A DNA stretch of 64,000 nt from Cenococcum geophilum 1.58 (taxonomy: Eukaryota > Ascomycota > Dothideomycetes > Gloniales > Gloniaceae): contig KV748221.1 in the NCBI GenBank assembly GCA_001692895.1, forward strand, positions 1,281,056-1,345,055, written 5' to 3'. Position numbers and translations under genes: made by a program. The notes under the pieces are model-generated. The model was given only the letters and a program-made list of their open reading frames with translations, searched no databases and had not been told where the DNA came from. This document shows positions 33,901-47,240 of the stretch, piece by piece; position 1 is the stretch's first letter, and every line of letters begins with the position of its first letter.

Positions 33901-36900
33901 AAGCGCCTAGGAAATACAATTCTATATTTACTAAGCAATAATTAGATCTAGTTTCTTAAAGACTAGCTAAGGCAGAACGCGAATATTAATTCTAATGCGC
34001 TAGCAATAGGTGTCTAACTAAAGGCAGCTTCCGTAGAGCTTATAGAGGGTAGTAACGCTAAAAGTAAAGAGGAACTTAATAAGTCCTGAGAAGATGTGTA
34101 CTAAGTAAAGTTAATATACGTTAATTCGGTAGGGGCCGTAACCTAGTTATAGCCTACGCCGCGGGTATATAATCTTAGGAGACTGTAAGGGGAAGTAAGG
34201 GTAATAAAATAGCCTCTAAAACTATCTGGTCCGCGACTAGCAATAGTTTAAAATATATAACTAGGAGGACATATCTAAATTGCACTATGGCCCTAGCAGT
34301 AGGCTCCTCTATTACCGTTAAGCAGTAATAGGGGTAATAAAATTAATTATACTAAACAGCTAAGATAGGCGGAGCAAATGGCGGATATAATAACGATAGT
34401 TAAAACATTATAACTAAAGCCAGTTAGGATAATAGATATACTAAAAGGAAACGTCCTAAGCCCAACTATAATAGCAGATAAGATCTTATTAAAAACCATT
34501 AAAGTTACTATTAGTGACTGCCTTATATATATACCTAAAGTTACAAGGCTATTCTTTAAGCCTCTCCTACTACCCCTTGTGGAGCCTTACCAATAGAAGT
34601 AAAAGGACGTTAAGGCATCCGTATTATTAGCATACCTAACGTTCTATGCTAATTAAGCCGGCCTAACAACTGCTAAAGTGGACTAGATTAAACGAGAAGC
34701 AGGATTTATCTAGTTTTAAAGGCGGTGCCTAAAGGTAGAAGCGCAGATAGGAGACGGAAGGGCTAAATGCTTAATTAACTCTAGAGCTAAGCTTAACCTT
34801 ATTAAGGAAAGCGTAGCCCTATAACACGGCCTACTAATATTAAGTCTGCCTTTATAGTTATAAGGCGTATATCTAATATCTATAAATAAAACTTAGTCTA
34901 AGTTCATTAGGCTAGTATATACGGTCCCTATAGTAATAGGTAACATCTTAATATCTACGACGTTTATTGCTGTAGGGGAAAGGTTATATAAGGTAATACT
35001 TAGTAAGCTATAGTTAGTAAGGGCTAGACTAGTAACAAAACGAACCGCAATAGGTTAGGTATCTTATATTATTTAATTAAAAGATAGTAGAGTTAAAATA
35101 AGGTTCTTAATGTCCTATAAGGATACAATGTTCTTTAAACTAGATAAAGGTATTAATATAGAAAATAGTTTAGAAAACATATAGCTGGTATAACCGCTAG
35201 GATTATATCTAGGGTTACTTATAACCCGGCGTATTAGGATAAGAAGGACATTAAGAATAAAGAGGAGGGAAATAAGGTGCAGCTCTAACACGGATATATA
35301 CCGTTTTAGATATCTACTAAACAGAGCCATTAGTAGGGAAAGGAGCATAATATTAGATAGAGAGAGCTTAACAGCAAAATATTAAAGGAAGTTTTAAAGA
35401 AACACTTAAGGAAGAATCGGAAGCTAGTATTTAAAGTAAAAACTAAGTCCCTTATATATCGAATATTAAAGATAACGGATCTATTTATAATGTAAATAAA
35501 AAGCTGCTGGAGTAAAGCCCGACTAAATACTATAAATATAGTAACTGCGTATAAATAGAAGGCAGATAAAGTCTACCTAGTTAATTTATCGGCACTAGAT
35601 GGAACAGTTATAGGAGGCATAGTGGAATAGTAAGAGGTGGCCTTATATTAACAGAAGGCGTCTATCTAAGGATTACCTCTTAGACCGTATAATTATTTTC
35701 TTAAGCCGTAATACACTAAGCTGGCCTATAGTGTATAACTAAAGCCAGAATAATTGGAGCGTATAATTATAGAAGATATTTAGCTAAAAGAACAAGAGAT
35801 CCTTAAGGCTATACTGTTTAACCAAGAAGAGGCTCTAGTATAGAAGTTCTCTAAAATAGGTCGCGTTAGTAGAGACGTAACTTTACTACTAAAGATTAAA
35901 ACCGTGCCGTATAAGGTATAGTAAGTACCGAACTTTCTAGTACCTAGGGCCCTATAAGGAGAAGTAATAAATATATTATAAGAACGACTAGCTTAAGGGA
36001 CTCTAAAATATTATAAAAGCCTATATAGAAATCCATAGTTTCTTATAAGTAAGAAGGAACATAATAAGTACTAACTAATTAACGCGGTAATAAATATTAA
36101 CTAAGTAACTGTTAGGGACGCAAATCTACTGCTATATGCCGATGAATTTTCCAAGGAGTTTATGGGGTGTAAGGTTATATCTCTAGTAGACTTCTTCTCT
36201 AGCTATAACCAATTAGAGCTAGATATAAAAAGCCAGAACTTAATGGCTTTTATAATACCTCTGGGACTTCTATAATAAATAACGGTACCTATAAAAGGTA
36301 TAAATTCCGTAGCCTAGTTCGTGCGGACGATTACTAAGATCTTAGAACAACATATCCCACACTATGCCCTGCCATTTCTAAATAATATTATAGTAAAAGG
36401 CCTATAGACAGTATATAATAGGTAGGAGAGCCTTCTAGGTGTGCGTAGATATATTTTAAAACATATTATATGGCTAGACGGAGTGCTTATAGATTTAGAA
36501 CGAGCTAAGTATACGATTTTAGGCGTAAAGTCTCATTTCTATAAAGACAAGATTATAGTAGTTAGCTACCACTGTAATAAAAAAAAACGATATCTAGAAG
36601 AGTTAAAGGTCGCAAAGATTATTTACTAGAAAGACTATAAAGACGTTATATCGGCTTAAGCGTTTTTAGGAGTTATCGTATATTACTAAATATAGGTAAA
36701 AGACTTCGCAATTAAGGCAGAGCCATTCTTCCAACTACTATAAGTAAACGTTTTATTTATATAGGGTATAGAGTAAATAGCCGCTATAAAGACTCTAAAG
36801 CATGTAGTTACTATTACACCCATATTGGTTTAGCTAGATTATAGTAAAGGGCTAGGCTAATTATTCTTGCCGTTAACGGATATAAGAATAAATAGGGGTG

Positions 36901-38870
36901 CGGCCTTATGCAACTAAACGTATAAGGTTATTATTACCCGTATTAATATAAAAGCGGTATCTAGTCTTAGGCGGAGCAGAAATATAACTTAGGAAAGCTT
37001 AAATATCGGGCATTATTGTATATATTAAAGAAGTATCGTATATACCTATACGGTATTCGCTTTATAGTAGAGATAAACACAAATACCCTAGTTATATAAC
37101 TAAATTATACCGCCACTAATTTACCCAGAGCCTTAATAATAAGATAGCTAGTATAAATCTAGCTATGGGACTTTAATATTAGATATATACTAGGGAAGAA
37201 GAATAGCCTAGCTAACGGACTTTTATAACAACCGCCTAATAGTAAACAACCTAATAAGCCGACTAAGGATATTAAAGAGTTTATTAACTGTAAACTGAGT
37301 GCCTTAAAATATATAGCTGCCCCTCTTAAAATAAAAGCGGGTCTACTATTAGAAGACTTATATTTAGAGAAAATTTAAAAGATTACGAAGTAGCTAGTGA
37401 CCTTATAATATCCAGAAGAAATAAATACTAAGGAGTTTAAAAAGTTTAAATAATATACGCTAAAGTTCCTAATGCGTAATTAACAGCTCTTCCGCTAATA
37501 GTCGAAAAATATACTAATATAAAGGGTAGTTAATAATAAGGACGCTTAGCGGGAGATTATTAAAAGCCTTTATAATTAAAGCGGATATTATAAACAAAAG
37601 GGAACGTATTAGAGGGTCTTAAATTAATATTAGTAGCTAGGGCTATAGGATCAGATATCGTAGTATATTAAGTTATATCTATAATACCAGGAGCGACAGC
37701 CAAAATAGAAAGAAGAAGCGATGCACCCTATATAGGAGTCCACCTTATAGCAACGAGTAGTAGTAGATATTATGTTTATACCTCTAAGCTATCTCGGATT
37801 TCGGTATTTAGCTATTACTTAAGAATATATATCTAGATAGGTAGAAGCTCGCGCCCTTTAAAATAAGGATATAAAAAGTATAGCGAAGTTCCTCTATAAA
37901 GATATTATCTGCCAATAGGGAGTATTTAGACAACTCTCTGTAGATAATAGAGGAGAGAATACTAACGTTACCGCTGCGCTCGCAGAGCTTTATAATATTA
38001 AGAGGGTTATAGCTTCCACTTACTACGCTTAGGCGTAAGGCTTTATAGAACAAAGCTACAAACCTATAATAGACGCTTTGGCGAAGATAAATAGCTTATA
38101 GCTAAACAATCTTTATACCGTTTTATAGGCAGATAAGATAACTATTAAGCGGCCTATAGGAATAACACCGGTAAGAGTTATATACGGATATAAGCATATC
38201 CTTCCTATTAAACTCTATATACCTACTTAGCAAATACTACCTTAGTAAATAGTCTAGACTACTATAGAGCTACTAGCACTTCGTGTAAAGCAGTTTAACT
38301 AAAGAGACGTAAATATAAAAGAGGCTATTACGTGTATAAGACGACTAAGGGTAGTAAATAAGGAGTACTTTAATAATACCTACCATATTCGCTAGGACGG
38401 ATTTAAGGTTAAAGATATAATTATACTTTATAATACGCAGCTTAAGTAAGACTATTTTAGCAGTTATAAGTTAGACCTAAAATAGCTGGGCCCGTTCCAT
38501 ATATATAAGAGTTACCCTTATAAAGGATGGTACTTAATTAAGAATCTTAACGGTACGCTATTCTATAATTAAACTCTAGGGAATAAATTAAAGAAGTTCT
38601 ATTAATAATAGATATCTAAGGTTTACTAGGAAGACTAGCTTAACTAGTTAGGCGGAACTATACTATAAGAAATAATAGCAGAGCTAGAACCTAAGGAGGA
38701 TATTATATAAAATCCACCAGTATCGTAACGCTGTGTAGTTTAAAAAGTATATATTCTAAAAAGATTATTTAACAAAACTAAGTATAAAACATTTAACTAG
38801 GGGACAGTTAAGTTTTAAGGTAGGGGAAAAGATATAAATAACAGCCGTGTAATCTATCCGTTTATTTACC
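33900..38870 (+). pseudogene. Gypsy-E protease, RT, RNase H, integrase
   Basis: Protease site at about 34768-34800 reads CLINSRAKLNLI, the expected LIDSGAxLNLI with D to N and G to R, still in gag phase. RT at about 36030-36560 in a different phase: LVDFFSSYNQLELD, MAFIIPLGLLQ, NSVAQFVRTITKIL and FLNNIIVKG (expected FLDDI). This variant, VDFFS in place of the usual FTKLDL, sets Gypsy-E apart from A, B, C, D, F and G. A 62-codon piece (36441-36629) remains open. RNase H-like region at about 36800-37250; integrase at about 37680-38300 (RPIGITPVRVIYGYK); C-terminal part to about 38870. Minus-strand frames at 35115-35348 and 37808-38053 are shadows. Confidence 0.8.
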
Positions 38871-39010
38871 ATATTTCCTAAAGCTCTTTCTATTATACTT
38901 TTTTATTTACTTTTTTTAGTTACAGGAATCTAATATGTGGTAGCAGTAAGGTAAGGATAAAAGAATATTTACGCATAACTATCTAGTATTATTCACTGCA
39001 AAAATGTTAG

Positions 39011-39123
39011 TTCCGCTTACCGCCTTCACTAAGCTAATAGCGATTTTCTATCCTAGGGATAGAAAATCATAATTAGTCTATTTAACAATTAGAGCTGGCA
39101 GAACTCTATACTACTACCTAAAT
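39011..39123 (+). repeat. Hairpin/palindrome module, copy 3 (in Gypsy-E)
   Basis: TTCCGCTTACCG at its left end matches copy 2 exactly. Hairpin at 39042-39068 with one mismatch between arms. The right end CCTAAATTTAGTAGACTA matches the outer end of copy 1 (inverted). It lies between the pol end and ORF3. No 23-bp palindrome was found beside it. Confidence 0.75.
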
Positions 39124-39168
39124 TTAGTAGACTATTTAGATTAGGAAACCCTATTTAGAACTTTACCT

Positions 39169-42119
39169 TTTTACCCTTAATAAGCCTTAAACACAGCCGC
39201 GATTAGTTAAAGTTACAAATTAAATAGAATTAATAACAGTATATTTATTATATCTTTATCTAGCAGACCTCTAGTATTATATAAAGGAGCTAAGCGATAA
39301 ATTAGCGACATCCTTATAAAAGTTAGAGGCTTCGCAGTTAATTGGCATTAGGTAGTATTCCTCTAAATCTATAATAAGATTCTACTCTCTTAAGAAAACT
39401 ACACAGATGCTGCTAGTGTAGTAGTTAATTATATTAACTAGGATAATAGGCTACAAGCATCTCTAAAAAGGGACGCGTTTTTATTAATCTTTAAAAACAT
39501 CTCTAACATTAGTAAAATAGCAAAAGATTAAAGAAATTAGTATAATAAAGCTAGAGAAACCATCCGAAAGTCCTAGGGATAAGGTGTTCTTAACGGTCCA
39601 CTTAAACACGCGGTCTCTTACCACTTCCTTTTTACCGCCCAAAAGCTTACCATCTACCTACTTTATAAAGTAACGGTATAAGTTAATAAGGCCCTAATTA
39701 ATAGGCTTAAACATCTAGGACGTGGCATTAAGAATACTACTTAACTACAGCTAACCGATTTCACGCTCGTGCCGAAAATGTTAAAAAGGGCAGTATTAAA
39801 CCAGGTAGTAAATAAGTATAGCTTAGGAAGACACTTAACTAGCTTCCTTATTCTAAATAAGAACCTACCGCTAAAAAGTAAAAGACTAACTACTATAGGA
39901 CTAGAGGTTACTAATATCGGAATTAAACAAGTAGGAAAGAGCTTAGCTCTTATATTATAAATATATTTATAATATGCTTCTAACGTAATAAATCCTTTAG
40001 CCTTTTAGCTATTAACACCTATTTAAGGAAGAGGCGTTAGTATTATACCAAGTCCGTCCTAATAAGGATTACCTATATTAGTTAACTTACCTTTATTATC
40101 TATAAATAAGAGCATTCTTGCAGCTAAAACGCCTATTAGCTCGCCCTTACGGCTACTAGTATCTTTATTAAGAAGGAATCTAAAAAGAGGGCTGATAATT
40201 ACTTACCTAGAAGTAGGAGGGCTAGGAGTAAAATTAATGTTTAATAAGAATATTATTAAGCCAGAAGATAATGAGGAGTATATTAAGGAGGCCGTAGATG
40301 CTATAGTAATACTCCGCGTAAAACGAGGGTGTGACTATAAAGATAATATACCCGCTTATTTTAAGGCGTCCCTAAACCAAACTACTAAAATTAAACCAAC
40401 TAAGGTTATAAAGCTCTTACGCAGTTAGTATAGGGCAGCTAGTTCTAATCTAGAGATATATAAGGGTTGCTAAATATATATATAAGCTATAGGAGGACGT
40501 ATAGGTTTAGCAATAAAGGGTTTAAACTATACCGCACTGTATTATAGACTTCGTTTAATATATTACGCTTATAACTACCTTAGCACTATAAAGACCGATC
40601 CTACTACGTACTCTTAGTTTAGAAAGGCTTATAAACCTCTAGTTCCATCTAATTTCTTAAAACTGTATAAGTTCATTTATAACTTAGCGTTAAGGTTTTT
40701 ATATAATAGAGAGGCTTTGCTTAATTAGATAATATTACTAAAAAACTAAGAAGTATAGCAGCGAGAAGGATCTGTAATTTTAAACATATTTAAATAGTAG
40801 TAGAATTTTAATATCTTGGCGATAATTAATAAGGAAATATATATATACCGCTACCATTAGCGTCTAATTAATAGGCGGCTAAATTATAGCTAGTTAAGAA
40901 TAATAGTTTACGGTCTCTACTAATAGCTAATAAGATAAAACCCTTAGTATTATTGTCTCTATTACGCTCTTAGACCTAATAGCTAGTAATAACTTATTTC
41001 TTACCCTTATTATATAAAATTCGCGGTTAAAGGAGACTCTACAGCTTTCCGCCATATTAACGTTAATATTCCCTTACTCCTTAAAAGTAGATGCGGTGCC
41101 GATATAATCTAAGGGAGCGTTTCTCTAGATAATAAGACTAAGGATAACTGTATAATTATCCTACCCGGTATATATTACTACCTAGAATTATAATAAGAGG
41201 ATCTTAAGGCGCGAGGATTAACTAAGGGCGACGGATTTGTTTATAAGATCTCTAACTAAAACTAGACCACTAAAGACGTAGAAAAGTATACAACCGACTA
41301 GGTAGCTTAGCTATATAAGAAAGGAGATATATATATAACTATGTTTTACCTTCCTTATAAAGCGAAAGGACCTTTAACTAGAACCTAGCAAATAATACTA
41401 CTATAGTTTATTAGTATTTAGGACGATTATAATAACCTTAAGGTCACTAAAGGAGGTACTTAGGCAGAGTTGGCAGATACGCACTAAGACTTAAGAGCGC
41501 TGCCCCATACGCTGTCTAGATATGCCAATCTCTACAGCGCGATTCCATATCGCTTCCCTGTAGTAGTTAAGCTTACAGCTACTAGCGCTCTATCCGACGC
41601 CCTTTTTAATAAACAATAATAGAATTCTTTAGCAGTAATTTAAGATTATAACCTTCTTCTTAATAGTAACAGGAACGAAGTTAGGAAATGGATGCATTCC
41701 TACTGTCTTAGGGCCGTCAAGAATTATAAAGATACGTTTAAGCTAATGCATACAACTAAGATAGAACGCTTCAATAGCCGCTTTTACTTTTACTGCATCG
41801 GTAATAGAATTAATCCTTTAGCTATTACGGTAGATCTAAGTAGAGTGCCCCTAGTTATTACAGAAGGATAAAGTTATATAGAGTTGCCTAAAGAATTATG
41901 GGACAGAACTAAGTAAATAGAAGGGCGCGAAAGAGCTATATTATCTAAGAGCCGCTAGTCTAAAGTCTCTCTTACTACTTAGCCAAGTAGATAAGAATGG
42001 TCTTATTTAACCAGAACAGAGTCTCCTCGTTTACTATCTTGGGTTCGTAGTAAGGGTAAGAAACGCATGCAATTACCTACCACGCCTTTATTTCGAAGAT
42101 AAGGAGTTTTAAAGTTTTA
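39169..42119 (+). pseudogene. Gypsy-E ORF3: unidentified ~980-codon frame, possibly dioxygenase-like
   Basis: One plus-strand phase, interrupted mainly by TAA/TAG, runs from about 39169 to the Copia-1 insertion and resumes after it for a few codons before the Gypsy-E polypurine tract (...FxK-SLGDNNLGRGGM). It shows no RT, integrase, gag or envelope motif. Readable stretches include 39769-39960 and 40237-40428 (open) and, at 41026-42100, KGDSTAFRHINVNIP, IIQGSVSLDNKT, ILPGIYYYLE and ITMFYLPYKAKGPL. Reversing the expected RIP changes (Asn to Asp, Tyr to His) gives H-x-D followed about 50 residues later by a His cluster, the iron-binding pattern of Fe(II)/2-oxoglutarate oxygenases. This is inference from a short motif. 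It could instead be an unknown protein or part of a separate element. Confidence 0.5.
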
Positions 42120-42124
42120 GAAGT

Positions 42125-42298
42125 TGTCAGATAATGCATATAGAGCTATTTATTGATAAAATGGGTTAATTAATTAATAATCTTGATCGTGTCTTGACCT
42201 AGGGCCCCTAGGGCTCTATGAAGAGATTTATAATACACGTGCCCCGTATACGTAACTCGTGCACATCCTACGCCACAGAGAATACAGATTATCTAATA
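42125..42298 (-). repeat. Copia-1 3' LTR
   Basis: 174 bp, TGTCAGATAATGC...ATTATCTAATA. The plus-strand run TACCCCCTTA just inside it is the complement of the polypurine tract TAAGGGGGTA. Confidence 0.92.
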
Positions 42299-42299
42299 T

Positions 42300-43340
42300 A
42301 CCCCCTTAGCTTCAACCTGGTTGAGGACAAAGCTAACCACCTTCTCGTGTCCGTTAATACGTTAATTAAACCGTAATCTTATCTAAATCCTTCCTTCTCG
42401 CCCTAACCTTCTCCCTTAGGTCCTCCAGCTACTTCTCCTTATTTAGCCGCTCCTTAATATCCACCATTCTAATTATATTAACGAAGCTCTTAAACCTCTG
42501 CTTGGGCAGAGCCTTCGTAAGTCCATTAGCGATTATCTCCTTTATCGCTTTCTATTGTAATAGCACTCGTCTTATTACGTATTCTTAACGCAACTAGTAT
42601 TAATAGATATTAACATGTCGGAGCTTTATAATTAGCTTTGCCGTATTTTCTATAATTAGTTAGAGTGTCTAGATATTATCGCAGTTAATAATTAAGGGCT
42701 CGTTTAGGTATAACGTTATTACTTTAAATAGCCTGCTAATAAAGATAGCTTCCTTTACTGTCTGTAATAGGGCTAATAACTTAGCTTCTATGCTTAACGT
42801 CGTCACTATATCCTGCTTATTTGCTCTCCAGGCGATCGGTCCCCTAAATAGCTTTATAATATATCCTTACGAGCTCTTTCTATTAACGGAGTTATCCGCG
42901 AATAATGCATCGCTAGCACAGATAAATAATTGCGCTTTACTTCTACCGTCTCTTCCGTCGTCTCGTCCTGTTCCTATATCTCTCCCTCTACTGTTCGTTC
43001 CTTCCTTATCTCCTCCATAGTAGATTACTCTGCTCCTCGTGCTATATAGGTATTAGATTACTCTATCTGCCGCTTAATAGTGCTCTTAGCTAGGGTTCTA
43101 ATTAAACCTTACTAGCCGTAATACTGCAAAGGCAATATCCGGACGCGTCGTAGTGGCTACATAAAGCATTAAACCCAATTTTCTCTAATATAGCATCGTA
43201 GAAGCTGCTTCTCTTAGTAGGGATATAGGATGGACTAGTAGGTCTATATTAGGGGACGGAAGCGTTAGACGGATTGATTGGTAATTAATAGGGAGGAGTT
43301 TAGATTCTGCCATAGGAGTATCTAGAAGACGCCCTTTAAG
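42300..43340 (-). pseudogene. Copia-1 pol C-terminus: RT end and RNase H
   Basis: Read on the minus strand: RKLGLMLYVATTTRPDIAF at about 43130-43190, WRANKQDIVTTLS at about 42800-42830, INCDNIQTL at about 42670-42700 and ANGLTKALPKQR at about 42500-42535. These are the standard Copia RT/RNase H landmarks (TRPDIAF, ADGLTK with Asp now Asn). The plus-strand open frame 42790-43020 is a shadow. The protein continues across the LINE insertion: the host codons for QYKID and LKGRLLDTPM rejoin when the LINE and one target copy are removed. Confidence 0.88.
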
Positions 43341-44308
43341 ATCTATCTTTCCTATTTAGCTAGTAAGGGGATCTCTATTAACTTCTATTGGGTTCCTAGC
43401 TATCTAGGAATCTATAGAAACGAAATAGCAGATAAGCTAGCTAAAAAGGGCCTCTCTAGAAGAAAACTATAATCTTCTTATACTTCTCTAGGCTACCTAG
43501 GGAGACGAGCAAGAGAAAAGATACTAGAACAGTGGAAAGACAATTGGCAACAGAATAAAAGTAAAGGAAAACACTATACTAGAATCTGTAAAGGAAACTA
43601 CCCCTTTTCTTTTAAAGCCCCTAAGGATAAATATCCTAAAAGGCTATACTCAGCTTTCTTTCAACTAAAACTAGGAAAAGGCTTCTTTAAATCCTTCTCT
43701 AAAACAATAGGGAAGGATAAAGAAGGCAGATGCTTTAGGGGCTATACCGCGGTACAAACCCCTACGCATCTCTTACTAGAATGTAGACTATACTGGGAAG
43801 ATAGAAAGGAAATACACAGATAAATAGCCTCTTCTCTCTTACTAGAGAAGCTTTTTTGCATAAAGAAAGGAAGAGGGGCACTTTTTCTATTTTTAAGTAG
43901 GATAAAAATAGCTACTAGAAAGTAGTTAAGAGCAGTAGGATCTCTAGAAGGAGGTAACTCCTACTAAAGTCCTAGTAGATAGACTATAGAAAGTAAAAGG
44001 ATAGAAATAAACTATAAATAGAACAGGGACAGGCGTTAGGTTTACTTATTTTAATTCTTTCTACTATTTTCCTACCGTTTTCTCACTACCTAATAGTTGT
44101 TAGCAACCTAGTATTTACTAGGAAGCTATAAATCCCTAATCTAGGGATTTATAAACTACTAGGATATAGCTACTAGTACATATTAAGCTGCCTAGAAAGG
44201 ATTTATGTATATAGAACTATAGCGCTATAGCCTAGAGGCTGCATGCGCAGTATTGTACGTAGTATAATACAACGGATATAAAAAAATAAAAAATAAAAAA
44301 TCTATCTT
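43341..44308 (+). mobile_element. 5'-truncated LINE-1 copy with target duplication
   Basis: The 950-bp insert (43350-44299) matches 16067-17015 of LINE-1 without gaps over most of its length, and starts inside the RNase H part of ORF2. Target duplications ATCTATCTT lie at 43341-43349 and 44300-44308. Tail ATAAAAAAATAAAAAATAAA. 5' truncation is typical of aborted target-primed reverse transcription. It keeps several codons that are stops in the full-length copy: TGG at 43389, CAG at 43530, TGG CAA at 43545-43550. Confidence 0.95.
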
Positions 44309-47240
44309 ATACTGGTTAGCTATCTTCTTAATATAGGCTTCCTAGGATAGCTATAGGAGCCTCTAGCTATAATCGCGTAGTATATAGATTCCTAGGAACT
44401 ATTTTAGCTCGCTAAGGGTACTTATTTGGTATTCCTTACTTAGCTCCTTAATTGCTTCTTAAGCTTTCTTCTTATTTATCTTTCGGTAGTAAAAGACAAT
44501 ATCGTCGACGTACTATTTTACCTTTTAGTATAACGTACGGCTCCTAAGGGACCTCTTTGAAACCTAGTTCGTTTAACGAGCTTATGAGATTCTTTTGCCA
44601 TAATAGAGGGGATCGTTGTAGTCCGTAAAGGGCTTTTCTTAAGCGCAGTACTTTATCTGTCTTTCCTTTACTAAACCCTAGCGGTAGCCTTATATAAACG
44701 ACTTCGTTAAGATCGTAATAGATAAACGCGTTAACTATATTTATCTATATCGTCTCTAGGTCGAATTTTGCGGTGATCGCCATTAGGGTCTAAAAGGTCG
44801 TACTTACTAATATAGTAGCTCTTGTAGGTAGGTCTCCTGGGGCCTATTAATTTCTATATACTATTAATCGTGCCTTATATTTCTAGAGGAAATTATACTT
44901 ATCCGTCTTATAGACGAATACCCATATTAGGCTAAGAATCTGCTATCCCTTTGCGTGCTTTTTATTCGTTTCTTAAAATAACCTCATTTAATAATAAGAT
45001 TGAAGGTGGGCTCGTTAGGCCTTTTAGAAATGATCTTAAAGAGGGTATATATTAAGGTCCTAAATTAACTAAGGTGGGGGAGGTAAGTTCTTCCTCTATA
45101 GTCTAACATCACGTATTCTACCTAATTTTAGCCTACTGTTGTTAAGTTAACTATTAAGGTTAAACTTCCTTCTTGCTAAGAAGGCGCCTTAATAGGCTAA
45201 AGTGATCCTTTTAGTAATAAAGTCTTTAAACCTATTATTATAGGCTTTCTTAAATAAGTCTTTAACCAAGTCGTTGAACACCCCCTAAGTGTAAAACCTA
45301 TCTCTTACTCGGCTAACGATGTTCTAATTAGTACCTTATATATCTAACTTCGTAGGATACTTAATATAAAAGGCATATGGAGATTCTTTATCTTTTTTTG
45401 TTGGAGGTGGCGTATAATACGTATCTTTAAGAGCTCTTATAAGCTTAAGATCTGCTAACTTATTAAAGGTTCGCACTGGCTTATTATCGGCGTTATTGTC
45501 TTTCTCTTAAATTAACGGTTTAAATACTTTATTATCGTCTTCTAGAAGGACCTCATTCTTAATCTAGGTATTAGGAAGTTAAATCTTCTTAATTAGCGTA
45601 TCTAACTCGGCGTGTAGATCCTTTAAGATGTCCGTTCGCTTACTGTTAAAGAATATCTTTTCGTTAAAGATAATATCCCTAGTAGAGATGACGATACCCT
45701 TATATAGGATCTAGATCCTATAGATATTAGTAGAGTTATAGCCGACGAGGTAGTTAATATGGGCTCACGGATCTAGCTTATTTAGCCTTTTCTTCTTTAG
45801 CTAGGCGTCCGACGTCATTGCGTACGCCCTACAGCCGTAGGCTTTTAGGTGCGCTAGTTGCGGCTTTCTTAATCTTTTATTAGCTAGGAAAGTATAAAAC
45901 CTCTTATATAGCGATTTCTAACCATTACTTTCCTATGGCGTTTAATCTTAAAGATAAACTATATAGTTAACTATCTTGTCCTATAGATTATATAGTAGAT
46001 TAGCTGTAATTCTTATTACACGTGCTTTCTTAATAATTATACCCCCTAAGCGTTTAGCGGTACTATTTTAAGCTTATATATAAGGCGCCGAAGGCTTAAA
46101 TATAATCCCTTAGGTCCGTAGCCATTTAAGGGTTCTCCTTCTCCCTAGCTTGTTATCTAATCTAATAGTATTAACTTTAAGGTTATACCTTAGATAAATC
46201 CACTAAATGAAATCTTTAAGCACTTATAGTGTCTCCTTTTCCTTACCGTGCGTTGTTATAAAATACAGGAAGGATCTTCCTAAGTAGGTGTTATGGATAA
46301 GCATAACTTATATAAATCCGGTATACGCTTTTTTAAGGTTAGTTTAGTTAATATAGAGGTTAAGATAGGGTTTATTAATTTTTTATTTTAAGAACCTTTG
46401 TAAGACCTAACGCTTAATTTTAGTAAGGCTATAGTATTAATATTCCGTCGTCCTAGGGCCTTAAAGCTTAACTCCTAGGGCGTTAATACCTAAATAATAA
46501 AGGCTTATAGGTCCTAGATAACTTAGACGCAGGTGCTATAGTTATATATTACCTTTTACATCTGGATAAATATCTTTTAACGATACTCTGCGCTTCTGTT
46601 AACGGCGTAGCAGTTAGCTTATATTAAACGCTAATAGACTTCCTAGTCGTACGTACTTAATAATCTATTATCTATAACGTTCTTCTATTTAATATAGGAT
46701 TGTATTATCCTTCTAAACTAAAAGATTATTATCTCCTTTATTATCCTAGTAGTATCCTTATTTTTAAAGTAGACGGAACAACACTAGATTTATATTAAAG
46801 TCCGTATAAAAGGCAACGTCCTTAAGACATAGGATTCCCTTACTCTTGTCTAGTTTTGTAACTTAGATAGTAACATCGCTATAGCCTAGTATAGGCACTT
46901 CTGAGCTACCGGCAATAACGTATTTATATTTTAGAGCTTTCCTAAAGTTATAAAAACGAGAGAGGTTATTAAAGATATGGAGAGTAGTTCCTAAGTTAAG
47001 AATAGTTAATAGCTTTAGTGGATAGAGTTAACCAGTGTAATACGATTCTAGGAATATCGCATTAGCTTCTCCCTTAATCTTAACTGTCTCCTAGCTCTCG
47101 TCCTATTGTTATTAAGCTTTATTAGTATCTAATTCCATAAGCTTAAGTCGTTCCACTTAGGCAGCTAGATCCTTATTATACTCTACCTTTTTACGCACCT
47201 TCTTTATATGTATACCCTCGGCATTAAATCCTTTAGGCCT
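44309..47240 (-). pseudogene. Copia-1 integrase and reverse transcriptase
   Basis: On the minus strand, RT runs from about 44930 down to the LINE insertion: YKARLIVYRN, ATILVSTTF, FIYYDLNEVVYIRLPLGF, ALYGLQRSPLLW, and an intact YVDDI at 44500-44514. The integrase and its zinc region lie upstream, about 45300-47200, much degraded; I can place it by order but not list all catalytic residues. TAA/TAG breaks throughout. Most RT blocks read clearly, so RIP load is moderate. Confidence 0.85.

Noticed and set aside
39169-42119. ORF3 as an ordinary host gene between elements
   Set aside because: It lies inside the Gypsy-E LTR pair, on the same strand, with the same RIP pattern, and runs to the polypurine tract.
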